Shown: piece after piece, positions 33,592 to 42,381 of the stretch | Numbering within the stretch: the first letter of the stretch is position 1 | Layout: each line of letters begins with the position of its first letter | Source of the DNA: Halobellus inordinatus | GTDB lineage: Archaea; Halobacteriota; Halobacteria; Halobacteriales; Haloferacaceae | Reading direction: 5' to 3' | DNA length: 64,000 nt | Assembly: GCF_024464655.1 (NCBI RefSeq) | Contig: NZ_JANHAV010000001.1 | Location: 310,001-374,000, forward strand | The notes under the pieces: model-generated | What the model was told of the DNA's origin: nothing | What the model saw: only the letters and a program-made list of their open reading frames with translations | Databases searched by the model: none | Position numbers and translations under genes: made by a program

Positions 33592-34083
33592 CTATAGCTC
33601 TTCGAGCGTCGCTGTCACGTCGTCCCAGTGGCTGCCCTTCCAGAACACCTGCCCGCAGGAGCGACAGCGCCAGCAGTCGGTCTCGGCCGGGTCGGGTGCG
33701 TACGCCGGAAGCGACTCGGCCGCGTCGACGGGACGGAGTTCGCCGTTACACGCGCTACAGCGGGTCGGCGGATCGTCGAGCGTGAGGGCGTAGCCGGCGT
33801 CGCGGACCTCTCTGAGTTGGTCTTTCACGTCGCGCGTGGACAGGAGCACGGCGTCGGTCGCGCGGGTCGCGAGCTCGACGTCGCGCGTCACGAGCGTCCG
33901 ATCCGACGCCTCGACTTGCGCCAGGATCTCGTCGTCACTGGGGTCGTTTCCGGGCTCTGGCCCCCACTCGCCGCCCTCGTCGAGGATATACGCGGCGTCG
34001 TAGCCACACATCCGCAGGTACGTGGTCAGTTTGCCGAGCATCGCGTCGAGGAGCAACCGGTCCGTGGAGTCGTTCTCGGTCAT
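33592..34083 (-). CDS. Mut7-C RNase-domain protein, 163 aa
   Basis: The N-terminal half is a PIN-like fold: RLLLDAMLGKLTTYLRMCGYDA with conserved Asp, SDDEILAQVEASDRTLVTRD and a third acidic cluster. The C-terminal half is a zinc ribbon (CSAC ... CRSC). This is the Mut7-C/DUF82 layout, predicted RNase. It lies 8 bases after polX on the minus strand, so it is likely the third gene of a polX operon. Confidence 0.9.
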   Translation of the reverse strand: MTENDSTDRLLLDAMLGKLTTYLRMCGYDAAYILDEGGEWGPEPGNDPSDDEILAQVEASDRTLVTRDVELATRATDAVLLSTRDVKDQLREVRDAGYALTLDDPPTRCSACNGELRPVDAAESLPAYAPDPAETDCWRCRSCGQVFWKGSHWDDVTATLEEL

Positions 34084-34091
34084 CGGTCGAA

Positions 34092-35846
34092 TCAGTGCAG
34101 GAAGGCGCGAAGCTCGTCGACGTCTCGGGTGTTCAACACGTCGTCTGCTTCACACCAGCCGCGCCGAGCCGTGTGGACGCCGTATCTGACGTACGCGAGC
34201 GCGCCGGGGGCGTGCCCGTCGGTGTCGACAGCGATCGTCGACCCGGCGTCGATCGCGACCCGGACGAGTTCGCCGTGGAGATCCAACCGCGCGGGGTCGG
34301 CGTTGATTTCGAGCGCGGTTCCGGCGTCTGCGGCCGCCTCGGCGATCCGGGCGACGTCGAGGTCCAGCCCTTCGCGCTCGTTGATGAGGCGGCCGGTCGG
34401 GTGCCCCAGGATGTCGACGCTCGGGTGTTCGACGGCTCGGACGAGCCGGTCGGTCGCCGTCTCGCGGTCCTGGCCGAGCGCGGCGTGCGGTGACGCGACG
34501 ACGACGTCGAGGTCCGCGAGGAGGTCGTCGGCGGTGGAGAGGCCGCCGTCGGCGTCGATGTTCGTCTCGATGCCGTGCAGCAGGGTCAACTCCGAATCGG
34601 TCTTCTCGCGCGCATCTTCGATCGCGTCCATCTGTTCTCGGATTTCGTCGTCGGAGAGTCCGACGCCGCCGACCATTCCCGGTCCGCTCGCGTGGTCGGT
34701 CACGGCGTAGTAGTCGTAGCCGCGTTCGGCGGCCGCCTGCGCCATCTCTGCGATCGACGCGCGCCCGTCGGACCAGTCGGTGTGCGTGTGGAGATCGCCG
34801 CGGACGTCGCCCTCCGCGACGAGGTCGGGGAGAGTTCCCCCGCGCGCGGCGTCGATCTCGCCGGTCCCCTCGCGGATCTCCGGCGGGATGAGCGGTAGAT
34901 CGAGCGCCGCGTACATCGATTCCTCCGTCTCGCCGGCGATCCGTTCCCCGACGCGCTGGCCCGTGTCGGGGTCGTCAACGTCGGCGACGTCGAAGACGCC
35001 GTACTCGTTCATCTTCAGCCCCCGATCGATCGCGAGGTTCCGGAGTTCGACGTTGTGATCTTTGCTTCCGGTGAAATACTGGAGTGCGGAGCCGAACTCG
35101 TCGGGGACCACGACGCGGAGATCGACCCGGATGTCGTCGACGCGGAGGCCCGCTTTGTGTTCGCCCGCCTCGATCACGTCCGATGCGGCCGGTAACTCGA
35201 CGAACGCGTCGATCACGGCCTCACTCTCGGTTGCGGCGACGAGAACGTCGACGTCGCCGATCGTGTCCCGCCAGCGGCGGATCGACCCCGCGACTTCAGC
35301 CTGCTCGACCTCGTCGATCCCGCGGAGGTACGCGAGGACGTCGTCCGCGAGCGGACGCGCGTCGCCGAGGCGCTCTCGTTTCTGTGCCTCGCGAGCGAAC
35401 GCGACGTTCTCGCGGATGTTCGCTTCGGTCTTCGCGCCGAAGCCTTTCACTTCCTGGATGCGCCCCTCCTCGGCAGCCTCCGCGAGCTCGTCGAGCGTGG
35501 TGATGCCCAGCGCGTCGTAGAGCGTCCCGACCGTCTTGGGACCGACGCCCTCGACTCGCGTGAGCGCCTCGATGTCGACGGGCAGTTTCTCTTTGAGATC
35601 GGCTAGCTCCTCGATCTCGCCGGTCTCGATGTACTCGACGACTTTCGCGGCGATGGCGTCGCCGACGCCGTCGATCCGCTCGACCGCGGATTTCCCTTCG
35701 TCCGCCAGGTCCTCGATCGGCTCGTGGTACTCGCGGACGTTCTCCGCGGCGCGACGGTAGGCGTTCGGCTTGTATTCCACGTCGTCGGCTTCGAGGAGGT
35801 CCGCGAATATCTCGAGTTGGTGGGCGACCTCCGCGTTGCGGCTCAC
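34092..35846 (-). CDS. polX: DNA polymerase X with PHP domain (PolX), 584 aa
   Basis: Domain order: helix-hairpin-helix modules (about residues 55-70 and 95-110; VERIDGVGDAIAAKVV, LTRVEGVGPKTVG), the Pol X catalytic core with GSIRR at 187-191 and metal Asp198, Asp200 and Asp242, and a PHP exonuclease domain from residue 350 (GDLHTHTDWSDG). It is a gap-filling repair polymerase with 3'-5' exonuclease and AP-site activity in characterised relatives. The length matches bacterial-type PolX. Its start overlaps the stop of the upstream gene by four bases. Confidence 0.96.
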   Translation of the reverse strand: MSRNAEVAHQLEIFADLLEADDVEYKPNAYRRAAENVREYHEPIEDLADEGKSAVERIDGVGDAIAAKVVEYIETGEIEELADLKEKLPVDIEALTRVEGVGPKTVGTLYDALGITTLDELAEAAEEGRIQEVKGFGAKTEANIRENVAFAREAQKRERLGDARPLADDVLAYLRGIDEVEQAEVAGSIRRWRDTIGDVDVLVAATESEAVIDAFVELPAASDVIEAGEHKAGLRVDDIRVDLRVVVPDEFGSALQYFTGSKDHNVELRNLAIDRGLKMNEYGVFDVADVDDPDTGQRVGERIAGETEESMYAALDLPLIPPEIREGTGEIDAARGGTLPDLVAEGDVRGDLHTHTDWSDGRASIAEMAQAAAERGYDYYAVTDHASGPGMVGGVGLSDDEIREQMDAIEDAREKTDSELTLLHGIETNIDADGGLSTADDLLADLDVVVASPHAALGQDRETATDRLVRAVEHPSVDILGHPTGRLINEREGLDLDVARIAEAAADAGTALEINADPARLDLHGELVRVAIDAGSTIAVDTDGHAPGALAYVRYGVHTARRGWCEADDVLNTRDVDELRAFLH

Positions 35847-36316
35847 AGTCGACCCCCGCGCGTGCTACTGGTGTCTTCGTGCCCGAGCGCTTGCTTCAGG
35901 AAGCCCATCCATCGCTTCTGGTCTGCGGCCTCTTGCACCTTCGACTCCTGTTCGAGGTCGACCGGCCGAAGCTGTTCGAGCGCGTTCAGCGCGCGGTCGA
36001 TGCCGATGATGCTCTCGGCGAGCCGTTCTCCCTTCTCGTAGGTGATCTCGCCCGCCTCGATCTCTTGGAGTCGCTGGAGTCGCTCGCGACGGAGGTTCTT
36101 CTTCGCCTGCTCGACGCGGTCGCGCTCGCCGGCCGGAATCGTATCGCGACGCTTGATCTCGAAGACGAACTCCCGGAGGTCGATCTCCTCGTCCTGTACG
36201 TCGATCCGATCCGGGATGTCGACGCCGACGGTCGCGGCCTCGCGGTTGACGCGCTCCAACAGCTGTTTTCGTTCGAACTCCTTCACGGCTCGCCTTGCAG
36301 TTACGCGGCCGTCCAC
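35843..36316 (-). CDS. Coiled-coil haloarchaeal protein (DUF5788-like), 157 aa
   Basis: Charged helical protein: REFVFEIKRRDTIPAGERDR, QAKKNLRRERLQRLQEIEAG and ALNALEQLRPVDLEQ. The GTG start at 36316 is tentative; another GTG eleven codons later precedes KEFERKQLLERVNRE. It overlaps polX by four bases, which suggests translational coupling and a possible link to DNA repair. The name DUF5788 is from memory. No enzyme motif is seen. Confidence 0.75.
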   Translation of the reverse strand: MDGRVTARRAVKEFERKQLLERVNREAATVGVDIPDRIDVQDEEIDLREFVFEIKRRDTIPAGERDRVEQAKKNLRRERLQRLQEIEAGEITYEKGERLAESIIGIDRALNALEQLRPVDLEQESKVQEAADQKRWMGFLKQALGHEDTSSTRGGRL

Positions 36317-36399
36317 TTCGCTCCTTCGCCGTCAGAGACGCCGGCAGTCGTTCGCACGGAGACGAAACTTCTTATGACTCACCAGGAAATACGGAGGAT

Positions 36400-37749
36400 A
36401 TGGGATTGTTCGACCGACTTCGCGGGGCGGATCACCCGCGCGTCGCCTTCATCGGTATCGACGGCGTTCCTTTCAGCCTCCTCGCCGACAACCCAGATCG
36501 GTTTCCGCACTTCGCCGCGCTCGCTGAGGAGGGGAGCGCCGGCCCCATCGAGAGCATCGTCCCGCCGGAGTCCTCGGCCTGCTGGCCGTCGCTCACGACC
36601 GGCGTCAACCCGGGTGAAACCGGTGTCTACGGCTTTCAGGACCGCGAGAACGGCTCCTACGACACCTACGTCCCGATGGGGCGCGACGTGCAGGCGACGC
36701 GCCTGTGGGATCGCGTCACCGACGCCGGCCGCCAGGCGAGCGTGATGAACGTCCCGGTGACGTTCCCGCCGCAGCGGAACGTCCAGCGGATGGTCTCGGG
36801 CTTTCTCTCGCCGGGCGTCGACAAGGCCGCCCACCCCGACGAGTTCCGCGACGAACTCGACGAGATGGGCTATCGGATCGACGTCAACGCCAAACTCGGC
36901 CACAACGAGGACAAGACGGAGTTCGTCGAGAACGCGCACAAGACCCTCGACCGCCGGTACGAGGCGTTCACGAACGTCCTCGATCGCGACGACTGGGACC
37001 TCTTCTTCGGAGTCTTTATGACGACCGATCGAGTGAATCACTTCCTCTTCAAGGACTACGAACACGACGGCGAGAACAAAGCGGCGTTCCTGGAGTTCTA
37101 CGAGAAGGTCGACGAGTACGTCGGCAAGATCCGCGAATCGCTCCCGGACGACGTCACGCTCGTCGTCGCCTCCGACCACGGCTTCACGTCCCTCGAGTAC
37201 GAGGTCCACTGCAACGCCTGGCTCGAAGAGGAGGGCTGGCTCTCGTATGCGGACGACGACCACGAGGAACTCGGCGACATCGCCGACGACACGCGCGCGT
37301 ACTCGCTCATCCCCGGGCGGTTCTACATCAACCTCGAAGACCGCGAACCGCGCGGAGGCGTCCCGCAGGACGAGTACGAGGCGGTCCGTGCGGAACTCAA
37401 AGCCGAACTGGAAGCGCTCGAAGGCCCCGACGGTCGCAAGGTCGCAGAACGGGTCGTCGAGAAAGAAGACGCCTTCCGCGGCGACCACGACGACATCGCG
37501 CCGGACCTCGTCGTCGTCCCGAACCACGGCTTCGACCTCAAATCTGGCTTCAAGGGCCACGAAGACGTGTTCGGTACCGGCCCCCGGAACGGGATGCACA
37601 GCTTCGACAACGCGTCGCTGTTCGTCGACGACTCCGACGTCGAGATAGAGGACGCCGACCTCTACGACATCGCGCCGACGATCCTCGACCTGCTGGAAGT
37701 CGAGTACGCCCGCACCGAGTTCGACGGCGCGAGCCTACTCCAGCAGTAG
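36400..37749 (+). CDS. Alkaline phosphatase-superfamily phosphodiesterase, 449 aa
   Basis: Type I phosphodiesterase/nucleotide pyrophosphatase layout: FIGIDGVPFSLL (metal Asp), PPESSACWPSLTTGVNPGETG (catalytic Ser/Thr region), TTDRVNHFLF, VVASDHGF and MHSFDNASLF (metal His). It cleaves a phosphate ester or diester whose identity is unknown. An RBS-like GGAGG at 36393-36397 precedes the ATG. Soluble; no signal peptide was seen. Its gene is divergent from the coiled-coil/polX operon. Confidence 0.9.
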   Translation: MGLFDRLRGADHPRVAFIGIDGVPFSLLADNPDRFPHFAALAEEGSAGPIESIVPPESSACWPSLTTGVNPGETGVYGFQDRENGSYDTYVPMGRDVQATRLWDRVTDAGRQASVMNVPVTFPPQRNVQRMVSGFLSPGVDKAAHPDEFRDELDEMGYRIDVNAKLGHNEDKTEFVENAHKTLDRRYEAFTNVLDRDDWDLFFGVFMTTDRVNHFLFKDYEHDGENKAAFLEFYEKVDEYVGKIRESLPDDVTLVVASDHGFTSLEYEVHCNAWLEEEGWLSYADDDHEELGDIADDTRAYSLIPGRFYINLEDREPRGGVPQDEYEAVRAELKAELEALEGPDGRKVAERVVEKEDAFRGDHDDIAPDLVVVPNHGFDLKSGFKGHEDVFGTGPRNGMHSFDNASLFVDDSDVEIEDADLYDIAPTILDLLEVEYARTEFDGASLLQQ

Positions 37750-37853
37750 CGAGCGACTTCTCACCTCTTTCGCACCGACCGAACGGCGCCTCAGCGCTCG
37801 GTTCACGTCGCTTCCAACGGCTTCGTATCCCCCCTCCAACGGCCCTGCGTCGC

Positions 37854-38945
37854 CTACAGCAGATCGTCGAGGTCGTCGTTCGCCCACATATCCGCGGCGT
37901 CCTCGGCCTCCGCTTCGGCCGCCGCGTCGGACTCTTCTTGGGCGTCTTTGGCGCGCTGCATAAACGCCTCCAGACGTTCGGAGCGTTCGACGCCGCCGAG
38001 GAGGACCAAGGTCGCGAGGCGACCGCTCGATAGCGGGAAGTCGCCGCCGCGGACCTGGAGACTGCCGGTCTCCTCTTCGACCCACCGACGGGCCCGCTCG
38101 ACGCCCTTCCGCGGAATGGCGTCCTGCTCGCCGGCGACGATCAGGAGCGCGGCGTCGGCGTCCGTCGCGTCAGGCAGGCTCGACCCGGTGAGGAGGGCGC
38201 GCCGGGTGGTGCTCATCACGGCGTTGATGTTCTCCTCGGCGTCGGGGGCTGCTTCGGCGGAGGCGTAGCCGAGGGCGGCGATGCCGCCGCTGCGGAGCGT
38301 GTTGATGATCTCCGAGGAGTCGACGACGCTCTCGGCGACGCCCTCGACGGCCTCGCCCGATGCGAGGAGGAGGCCGACTCGCTGTGCGATCTCCTCGTTG
38401 ATCGCGTCGAAGCCTTCGGTGATGCTCTCGCCGGCCGACCGGAACGCGTCGTTGTCCACGAGGAGGAGGGCGTCGGACTCGCGAGCGAACGTCTTCAGCG
38501 ATCGACCGGCGTTCACCTGGTACATCGAGCCCTCGTCGCGGCCGGGGAGGATTCCGAGCCCGTAGACGGGGACGTCGTAGATACGCTTGAGCTCCTTCGT
38601 GAGGACGGGCGCGCCGCCGCTGCCGGTGCCGCCGCCGAGCCCGGCCACGACGAAGATCGACTCGACGCCGGCCGTGATGCGGCCGTCGAGCGCCGAGAGC
38701 ACCTCGCGGTTGTCCGATTGCATCACTTCGGCCCCGAGTTCGTTGTCGCCGCCGACCCCGTGGCCTTTGACGCGGTCCTGGCCGATCAAGACGGTCTCGA
38801 AGGGCAGACCCTGCAGATCTGTCTTGGCGGTGTTGACCGCGACTGCGCCACGGATGGAGCCGAATCCCATCCGTTCGTCGTATGCGACCAGTTCGCGGGT
38901 GAGTTTCCCGCCGGCCTGGCCGACGCCGATCAGGACGGACTTCAT
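37854..38945 (-). CDS. CetZ-family tubulin-like protein, 363 aa
   Basis: Tubulin-superfamily GTPase: VLIGVGQAGGKL at the N-terminus and the GTP-binding loop GGGTGSGGAP at residues 104-113, then GLGILPGRDEGSMYQVNAGR. The T7 loop region is present and the C-terminal domain ends in an acidic tail (DAADMWANDDLDDLL). CetZ proteins control cell shape and motility in haloarchaea and are distinct from FtsZ. ATG at 38945 was preferred over a start 10 codons upstream. It is divergent from the pilus-like cluster at 39059. Confidence 0.93.
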   Translation of the reverse strand: MKSVLIGVGQAGGKLTRELVAYDERMGFGSIRGAVAVNTAKTDLQGLPFETVLIGQDRVKGHGVGGDNELGAEVMQSDNREVLSALDGRITAGVESIFVVAGLGGGTGSGGAPVLTKELKRIYDVPVYGLGILPGRDEGSMYQVNAGRSLKTFARESDALLLVDNDAFRSAGESITEGFDAINEEIAQRVGLLLASGEAVEGVAESVVDSSEIINTLRSGGIAALGYASAEAAPDAEENINAVMSTTRRALLTGSSLPDATDADAALLIVAGEQDAIPRKGVERARRWVEEETGSLQVRGGDFPLSSGRLATLVLLGGVERSERLEAFMQRAKDAQEESDAAAEAEAEDAADMWANDDLDDLL

Positions 38946-39028
38946 ATCTCGTGTATCTCTGAGGTGGCCCTTCAACGTTCGCCCCGGGTCCCGGGTCGCG
39001 TGCGCGGCGGACTCTCTGCGGCCGACCG

Positions 39029-39036
39029 TTTATGAA
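39029..39036 (+). promoter_or_regulatory. TATA box of the pilus-like cluster, promoter 1
   Basis: TTTATGAA, centred 26.5 bases before the ATG at 39059, as for the other two cluster promoters. The 12 bases TGACGCGGCCAC that follow recur downstream of promoter 2. Confidence 0.7.
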
Positions 39037-39058
39037 CGATGACGCGGCCACGGGCGGT

Positions 39059-39748
39059 ATGTCGAGTGAACAGACTGGCCACGACGCGCTCACCGCTCGT
39101 CTCGATTCCGTCGACGGCGCTATCGCCGCTTCCGAATCGGCCGCGACCGACGACGAGAAACTCCTACCCCCAGCGACGGACAGCGACTTCGACCGGGGTT
39201 CGGCGACGACGCACGCCGATTCCGCGTCCCGAGACGACGCGGACGCCGTCGAGGAGCGCGTGGCGAGTCTCGACGAGCGGCTGACCGCGCTGGAGGCCGA
39301 CCTCGACGCAGTCCGAGGGCTGCTCGACGGCGTCGAAGCCATCGACGAGGCGGTCGAGCGCCGGGCGTCCATCGCACTCGCGAAAGTCGAAGCACTCGAA
39401 CGGCAAGTCGAGCGGGAGGACGGAGCGCTCGTCCGCGAGCGGTTCGCGGAGTCGGGAGAGACAGGTGACGGAGATACGCCCGCGGAATCGAAAAGCGGCG
39501 AGACACGCCACGCGGTGGGGAGATCGACCACAGCCGAGACGCCGACCCGAACCCCGAACGACGCGGTCGACGACGCAGACGCGAGACCGTCCACGCCGCA
39601 GTCCCGACAGTCCACTCGCGGCGGTGATCGCGCGCGCGACGCGCAGACAGTCCGCGACGCCGTCAGCCGTTCAGAGGGCGCGTCGACGGATATGGCATCG
39701 GACGCGGATCCGTCTCTCGCGTCGCGACTCCGCGACGCCTTCCGGTGA
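39059..39748 (+). CDS. Coiled-coil protein, first gene of the pilus-like cluster, 229 aa
   Basis: The central region (VEERVASLDERLTALEADLDAVRGLLDG and KVEALERQVEREDG) is a clear coiled coil; both ends are disordered and charged. A signal peptide or membrane helix is absent, so it is probably cytosolic. The start at 39059 fits the leaderless TATA box; an upstream ATG at 39032 would lie inside that box and is rejected. It overlaps the next gene by four bases (GTGA). It resembles haloarchaeal DUF7310 by memory; the role in pilus assembly is inferred from context. Confidence 0.75.
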   Translation: MSSEQTGHDALTARLDSVDGAIAASESAATDDEKLLPPATDSDFDRGSATTHADSASRDDADAVEERVASLDERLTALEADLDAVRGLLDGVEAIDEAVERRASIALAKVEALERQVEREDGALVRERFAESGETGDGDTPAESKSGETRHAVGRSTTAETPTRTPNDAVDDADARPSTPQSRQSTRGGDRARDAQTVRDAVSRSEGASTDMASDADPSLASRLRDAFR

Positions 39749-40236
39749 TTCGCCTCGTCGTCGCGGCGGCACTCACGGTCGCGACGTTCGCGGCCGTCGT
39801 TCCCGCGGTCGACGACGCCCGAGCAACGCGGACCGACGCGACCATCGAACGTGCCGTCGACCGGATCGACCGCGCCGGGCGTAGCCTCGCAACGACGGAA
39901 GACGCGACGCCGACGCGCGAGCGAGCCGCGACGCGACGCATCACGATCCGACTCCCGCGCGCGTCGCTGACAGCAGCCCAGCCGGCGTTCGTCGCGATCG
40001 GCGGTCGGCCTAGGGGACCGGGAAATCGCTCGGCTGTCACGTTCGCCCTGGCGGAGTCGCCGACGCGGCTTCGAGGACTCTCGCTGCCGGTTCCAGTCCG
40101 AACGCCCGCCGGCCCAGTCGTCTTGCGCGAACCCGGTCGCCAAAGCGTCTCGCTCGCGCTCGTGGGTGTGGCCGAGCACCCCACGCTCGTCGTCACGCGG
40201 CGTCCGCCCGGAGCATCTGTGACGGCGGCGACCTGA
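39745..40236 (+). CDS. Small exported or anchored protein of the pilus-like cluster, 163 aa
   Basis: GTG start overlapping the previous stop. An N-terminal hydrophobic helix (LVVAAALTVATFAAVVPAV) follows only a few residues, then a beta-rich soluble part of about 130 residues (ITIRLPRASLTAAQPAFVAI, VRTPAGPVVLREPG). It is a single-span protein with most of its mass probably outside the cell. DUF7311 in memory; no enzyme motif is present. Its position just before the secretion ATPase fits a minor assembly factor. Confidence 0.75.
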   Translation: MIRLVVAAALTVATFAAVVPAVDDARATRTDATIERAVDRIDRAGRSLATTEDATPTRERAATRRITIRLPRASLTAAQPAFVAIGGRPRGPGNRSAVTFALAESPTRLRGLSLPVPVRTPAGPVVLREPGRQSVSLALVGVAEHPTLVVTRRPPGASVTAAT

Positions 40237-40251
40237 GCCGTCGGCCGATTC

Positions 40252-40259
40252 TTTATATA
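40252..40259 (+). promoter_or_regulatory. TATA box of the pilus-like cluster, promoter 2
   Basis: TTTATATA, centred 26.5 bases before the ATG at 40282. TGACGCGGCCAC follows at the same place as in promoter 1. Confidence 0.75.
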
Positions 40260-40281
40260 CCGTGACGCGGCCACCCGTCGT

Positions 40282-42381
40282 ATGTCGCTCAACCTCGGTT
40301 CCGTCCTCGGCGACGAGCCGTCTCTCAGTCGCCTCACGTCGTCGCTTCCCGATGTCGCTGCTCTCGGACTCGGTTCGGACCCAGACCAACCGACCCCCGT
40401 TAACGAGGGATCGGGACCGGTGGCCAGTGGGGTTGATCCAGGCGAGACGGGTGAGGGCTGTCGGTGCCAGCCGTCGATCGAACGACCGACTGGCACGGGT
40501 GTTGCCGATCGCCGGGAACTCGTCGTCGACGCTTCCGCGTGCCCCGGCAAGGGAGTTCTCGAGTCACGTCCAGGGTGTCGCGCAACCGTCGTCGCGGCAC
40601 TAACCGACCACGACGTGGACGCCGTCAGGACGCGATCCGATGGACGCGAACGGACGTACACCGACGAATCCGTGGGGCTGCTCCTCGCCGCGGGTCGGTT
40701 CGTCGAGCGCGTTCGCTTCCACGACGAGTCGCTGGCCGAGCGGACCCGTCGAGACCCGCTCGCGGCCGCTCGGCTGGCGACCGGACGCGCGGGCGCCGTC
40801 GCACGAATCGCCGCCGAATCAGGGCTCGCAGAGGGGGCTGCGCGCGCGGGTGCTCGCCTTGGAGCGGACGACTCCAACTCTGTCGGCGACGGGGACGACT
40901 ACGCTGGCGTCCTCCGCGCGTTCGTCGGGCCGACGATCGCTCGTGCGCGTGTGGCTCGCCAGCCGCCGTCTGACGCCTCTCCCCGAGAGACGTACGAACT
41001 GCCGACCGGTGCGGACGTCTGGGTGTACGACACCGCCGACGGAGCGCGATACCACCTCGATCCGGTCGCACACGGACTCGACGCCGCCGCCACGTCGACC
41101 CTGGCGGCCGCCTACGGCGTGCTCGCGAACGGGTCCGTTAGCGGCGGACCGCGTGCCGCGGGCCGAGCCGTTCGACGCGTCGCCAGCCCTGCCGACCCGG
41201 TCGAAACGCTCTCGACGGCGCTCGACCGGTACACTCGCGGACTCGGCGTCTTCGAGCACCTCTTCGCCGACGAGCGAGTCTCGGACGTCGTCGTCTCGGC
41301 CCCGGTGACTGACTCGCCCGTCAGAGTCGTCCTCGACGGCGAGCGCGTCCCCACGAACCTCCGGCTGACGCCCGGCGGCGCGGCGTCACTCGCCTCACGC
41401 TTCCGTCGCGAGAGTGGCCGCGCGTTTTCCCGCAGTTCGCCGACGCTCGACGCGTCTGTCGTCGCGGAGACGGGTCGCCGGATCCGGGTGGCTGGCGTGA
41501 CGGCACCCGCGAGCGACGGCGTCGGATTCGCCTTTCGCGCGCGGGACGGCGAGGCCTGGACGTTGGCGCGTCTCGTCGCCGCCCAGTCGCTCTCACCGGC
41601 GGCTGCGGCGTTTCTCTCGCTCGCGATCGAGCGCGGGGCGGCAACGATCGTCGCCGGGACGCGCGGTGCCGGCAAGACGACCCTGCTCGGGGCGCTTCTC
41701 TGGGAACTCCCCTACACGACGCGGCTCGTGAGCATCGAAGACACGCCGGAGCTCCCGGTCGAAGCGCTCCGTGCGCACGGCCGGGACGTGCAAGCGCTCC
41801 ACACCGACGGCCACGCAGGGGGGTCGGGCGAAGGCGCCGGGATAGGCGGTTCGTTCTCTCCGACGAACGCGCTTCGCGCGGCGCTTCGGCTCGGCGACGG
41901 GGCGCTCGCAGTCGGCGAAGTCCGCGGTGAGGAAGCCGGTGCGCTCTACGAGGCGATGCGAGTCGGCGCGCACGGGCACGCGGTGCTCGGAACGATCCAC
42001 GGCGACTCCGCGGCTGCCGTCCGCGAGCGCGTGGTCTCCGATCTCGGCGTCCCACCGTCCTCGTTCGGTGCGACGGATCTCGTCGTCACCTGCACTCACG
42101 ACGGCGACGCACGCTACGTCGACGCCATCGAGGAAGTCCGCGCTGTCGACGGAGAGACCACGTTCGTCTCGCTCTTCGAGCGGCAATCGGGAACGCTCCG
42201 TCGAACCGGTTCGCTCGATAGAGGGGACAGCGCGTTGTTCGAGCGGCTCTGCCACGGGGACGAGTCCTACGGCGACCTGCTCTCGCTGCTCGACCGGCGC
42301 GCGAGTCGCTTCGAGCGACTCGCCACCGCGGGGTTGACTGCCCCCGACGATCTACGCCCGTCCCAGCGCGGAGGTCGCTGA
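40282..42381 (+). CDS. Type II/IV secretion system ATPase (PilB/TadA-like), 699 aa
   Basis: The N-terminal part has cysteines CRC...CPG...C (about residues 60-105), a metal-binding-like element, then a linker domain. The ATPase domain starts near residue 330 with VFEHLFADERVSDVVV, a Walker A AGTRGAGKTT at about 458-467, an Asp box SIEDTPELP, Walker B ALAVGEVRGEEA and a His box LGTIHGDS. It should power extension or retraction of a pilus-like filament at the cytoplasmic face of the membrane. It overlaps the next gene by one base (TGATG). Confidence 0.92.
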   Translation: MSLNLGSVLGDEPSLSRLTSSLPDVAALGLGSDPDQPTPVNEGSGPVASGVDPGETGEGCRCQPSIERPTGTGVADRRELVVDASACPGKGVLESRPGCRATVVAALTDHDVDAVRTRSDGRERTYTDESVGLLLAAGRFVERVRFHDESLAERTRRDPLAAARLATGRAGAVARIAAESGLAEGAARAGARLGADDSNSVGDGDDYAGVLRAFVGPTIARARVARQPPSDASPRETYELPTGADVWVYDTADGARYHLDPVAHGLDAAATSTLAAAYGVLANGSVSGGPRAAGRAVRRVASPADPVETLSTALDRYTRGLGVFEHLFADERVSDVVVSAPVTDSPVRVVLDGERVPTNLRLTPGGAASLASRFRRESGRAFSRSSPTLDASVVAETGRRIRVAGVTAPASDGVGFAFRARDGEAWTLARLVAAQSLSPAAAAFLSLAIERGAATIVAGTRGAGKTTLLGALLWELPYTTRLVSIEDTPELPVEALRAHGRDVQALHTDGHAGGSGEGAGIGGSFSPTNALRAALRLGDGALAVGEVRGEEAGALYEAMRVGAHGHAVLGTIHGDSAAAVRERVVSDLGVPPSSFGATDLVVTCTHDGDARYVDAIEEVRAVDGETTFVSLFERQSGTLRRTGSLDRGDSALFERLCHGDESYGDLLSLLDRRASRFERLATAGLTAPDDLRPSQRGGR

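Noticed and set aside
39032-39059. ATG at 39032 as the start of the coiled-coil gene
   Set aside because: It lies inside the TATA box used for the transcript; the 39059 start has exactly the spacing of the other two cluster promoters.
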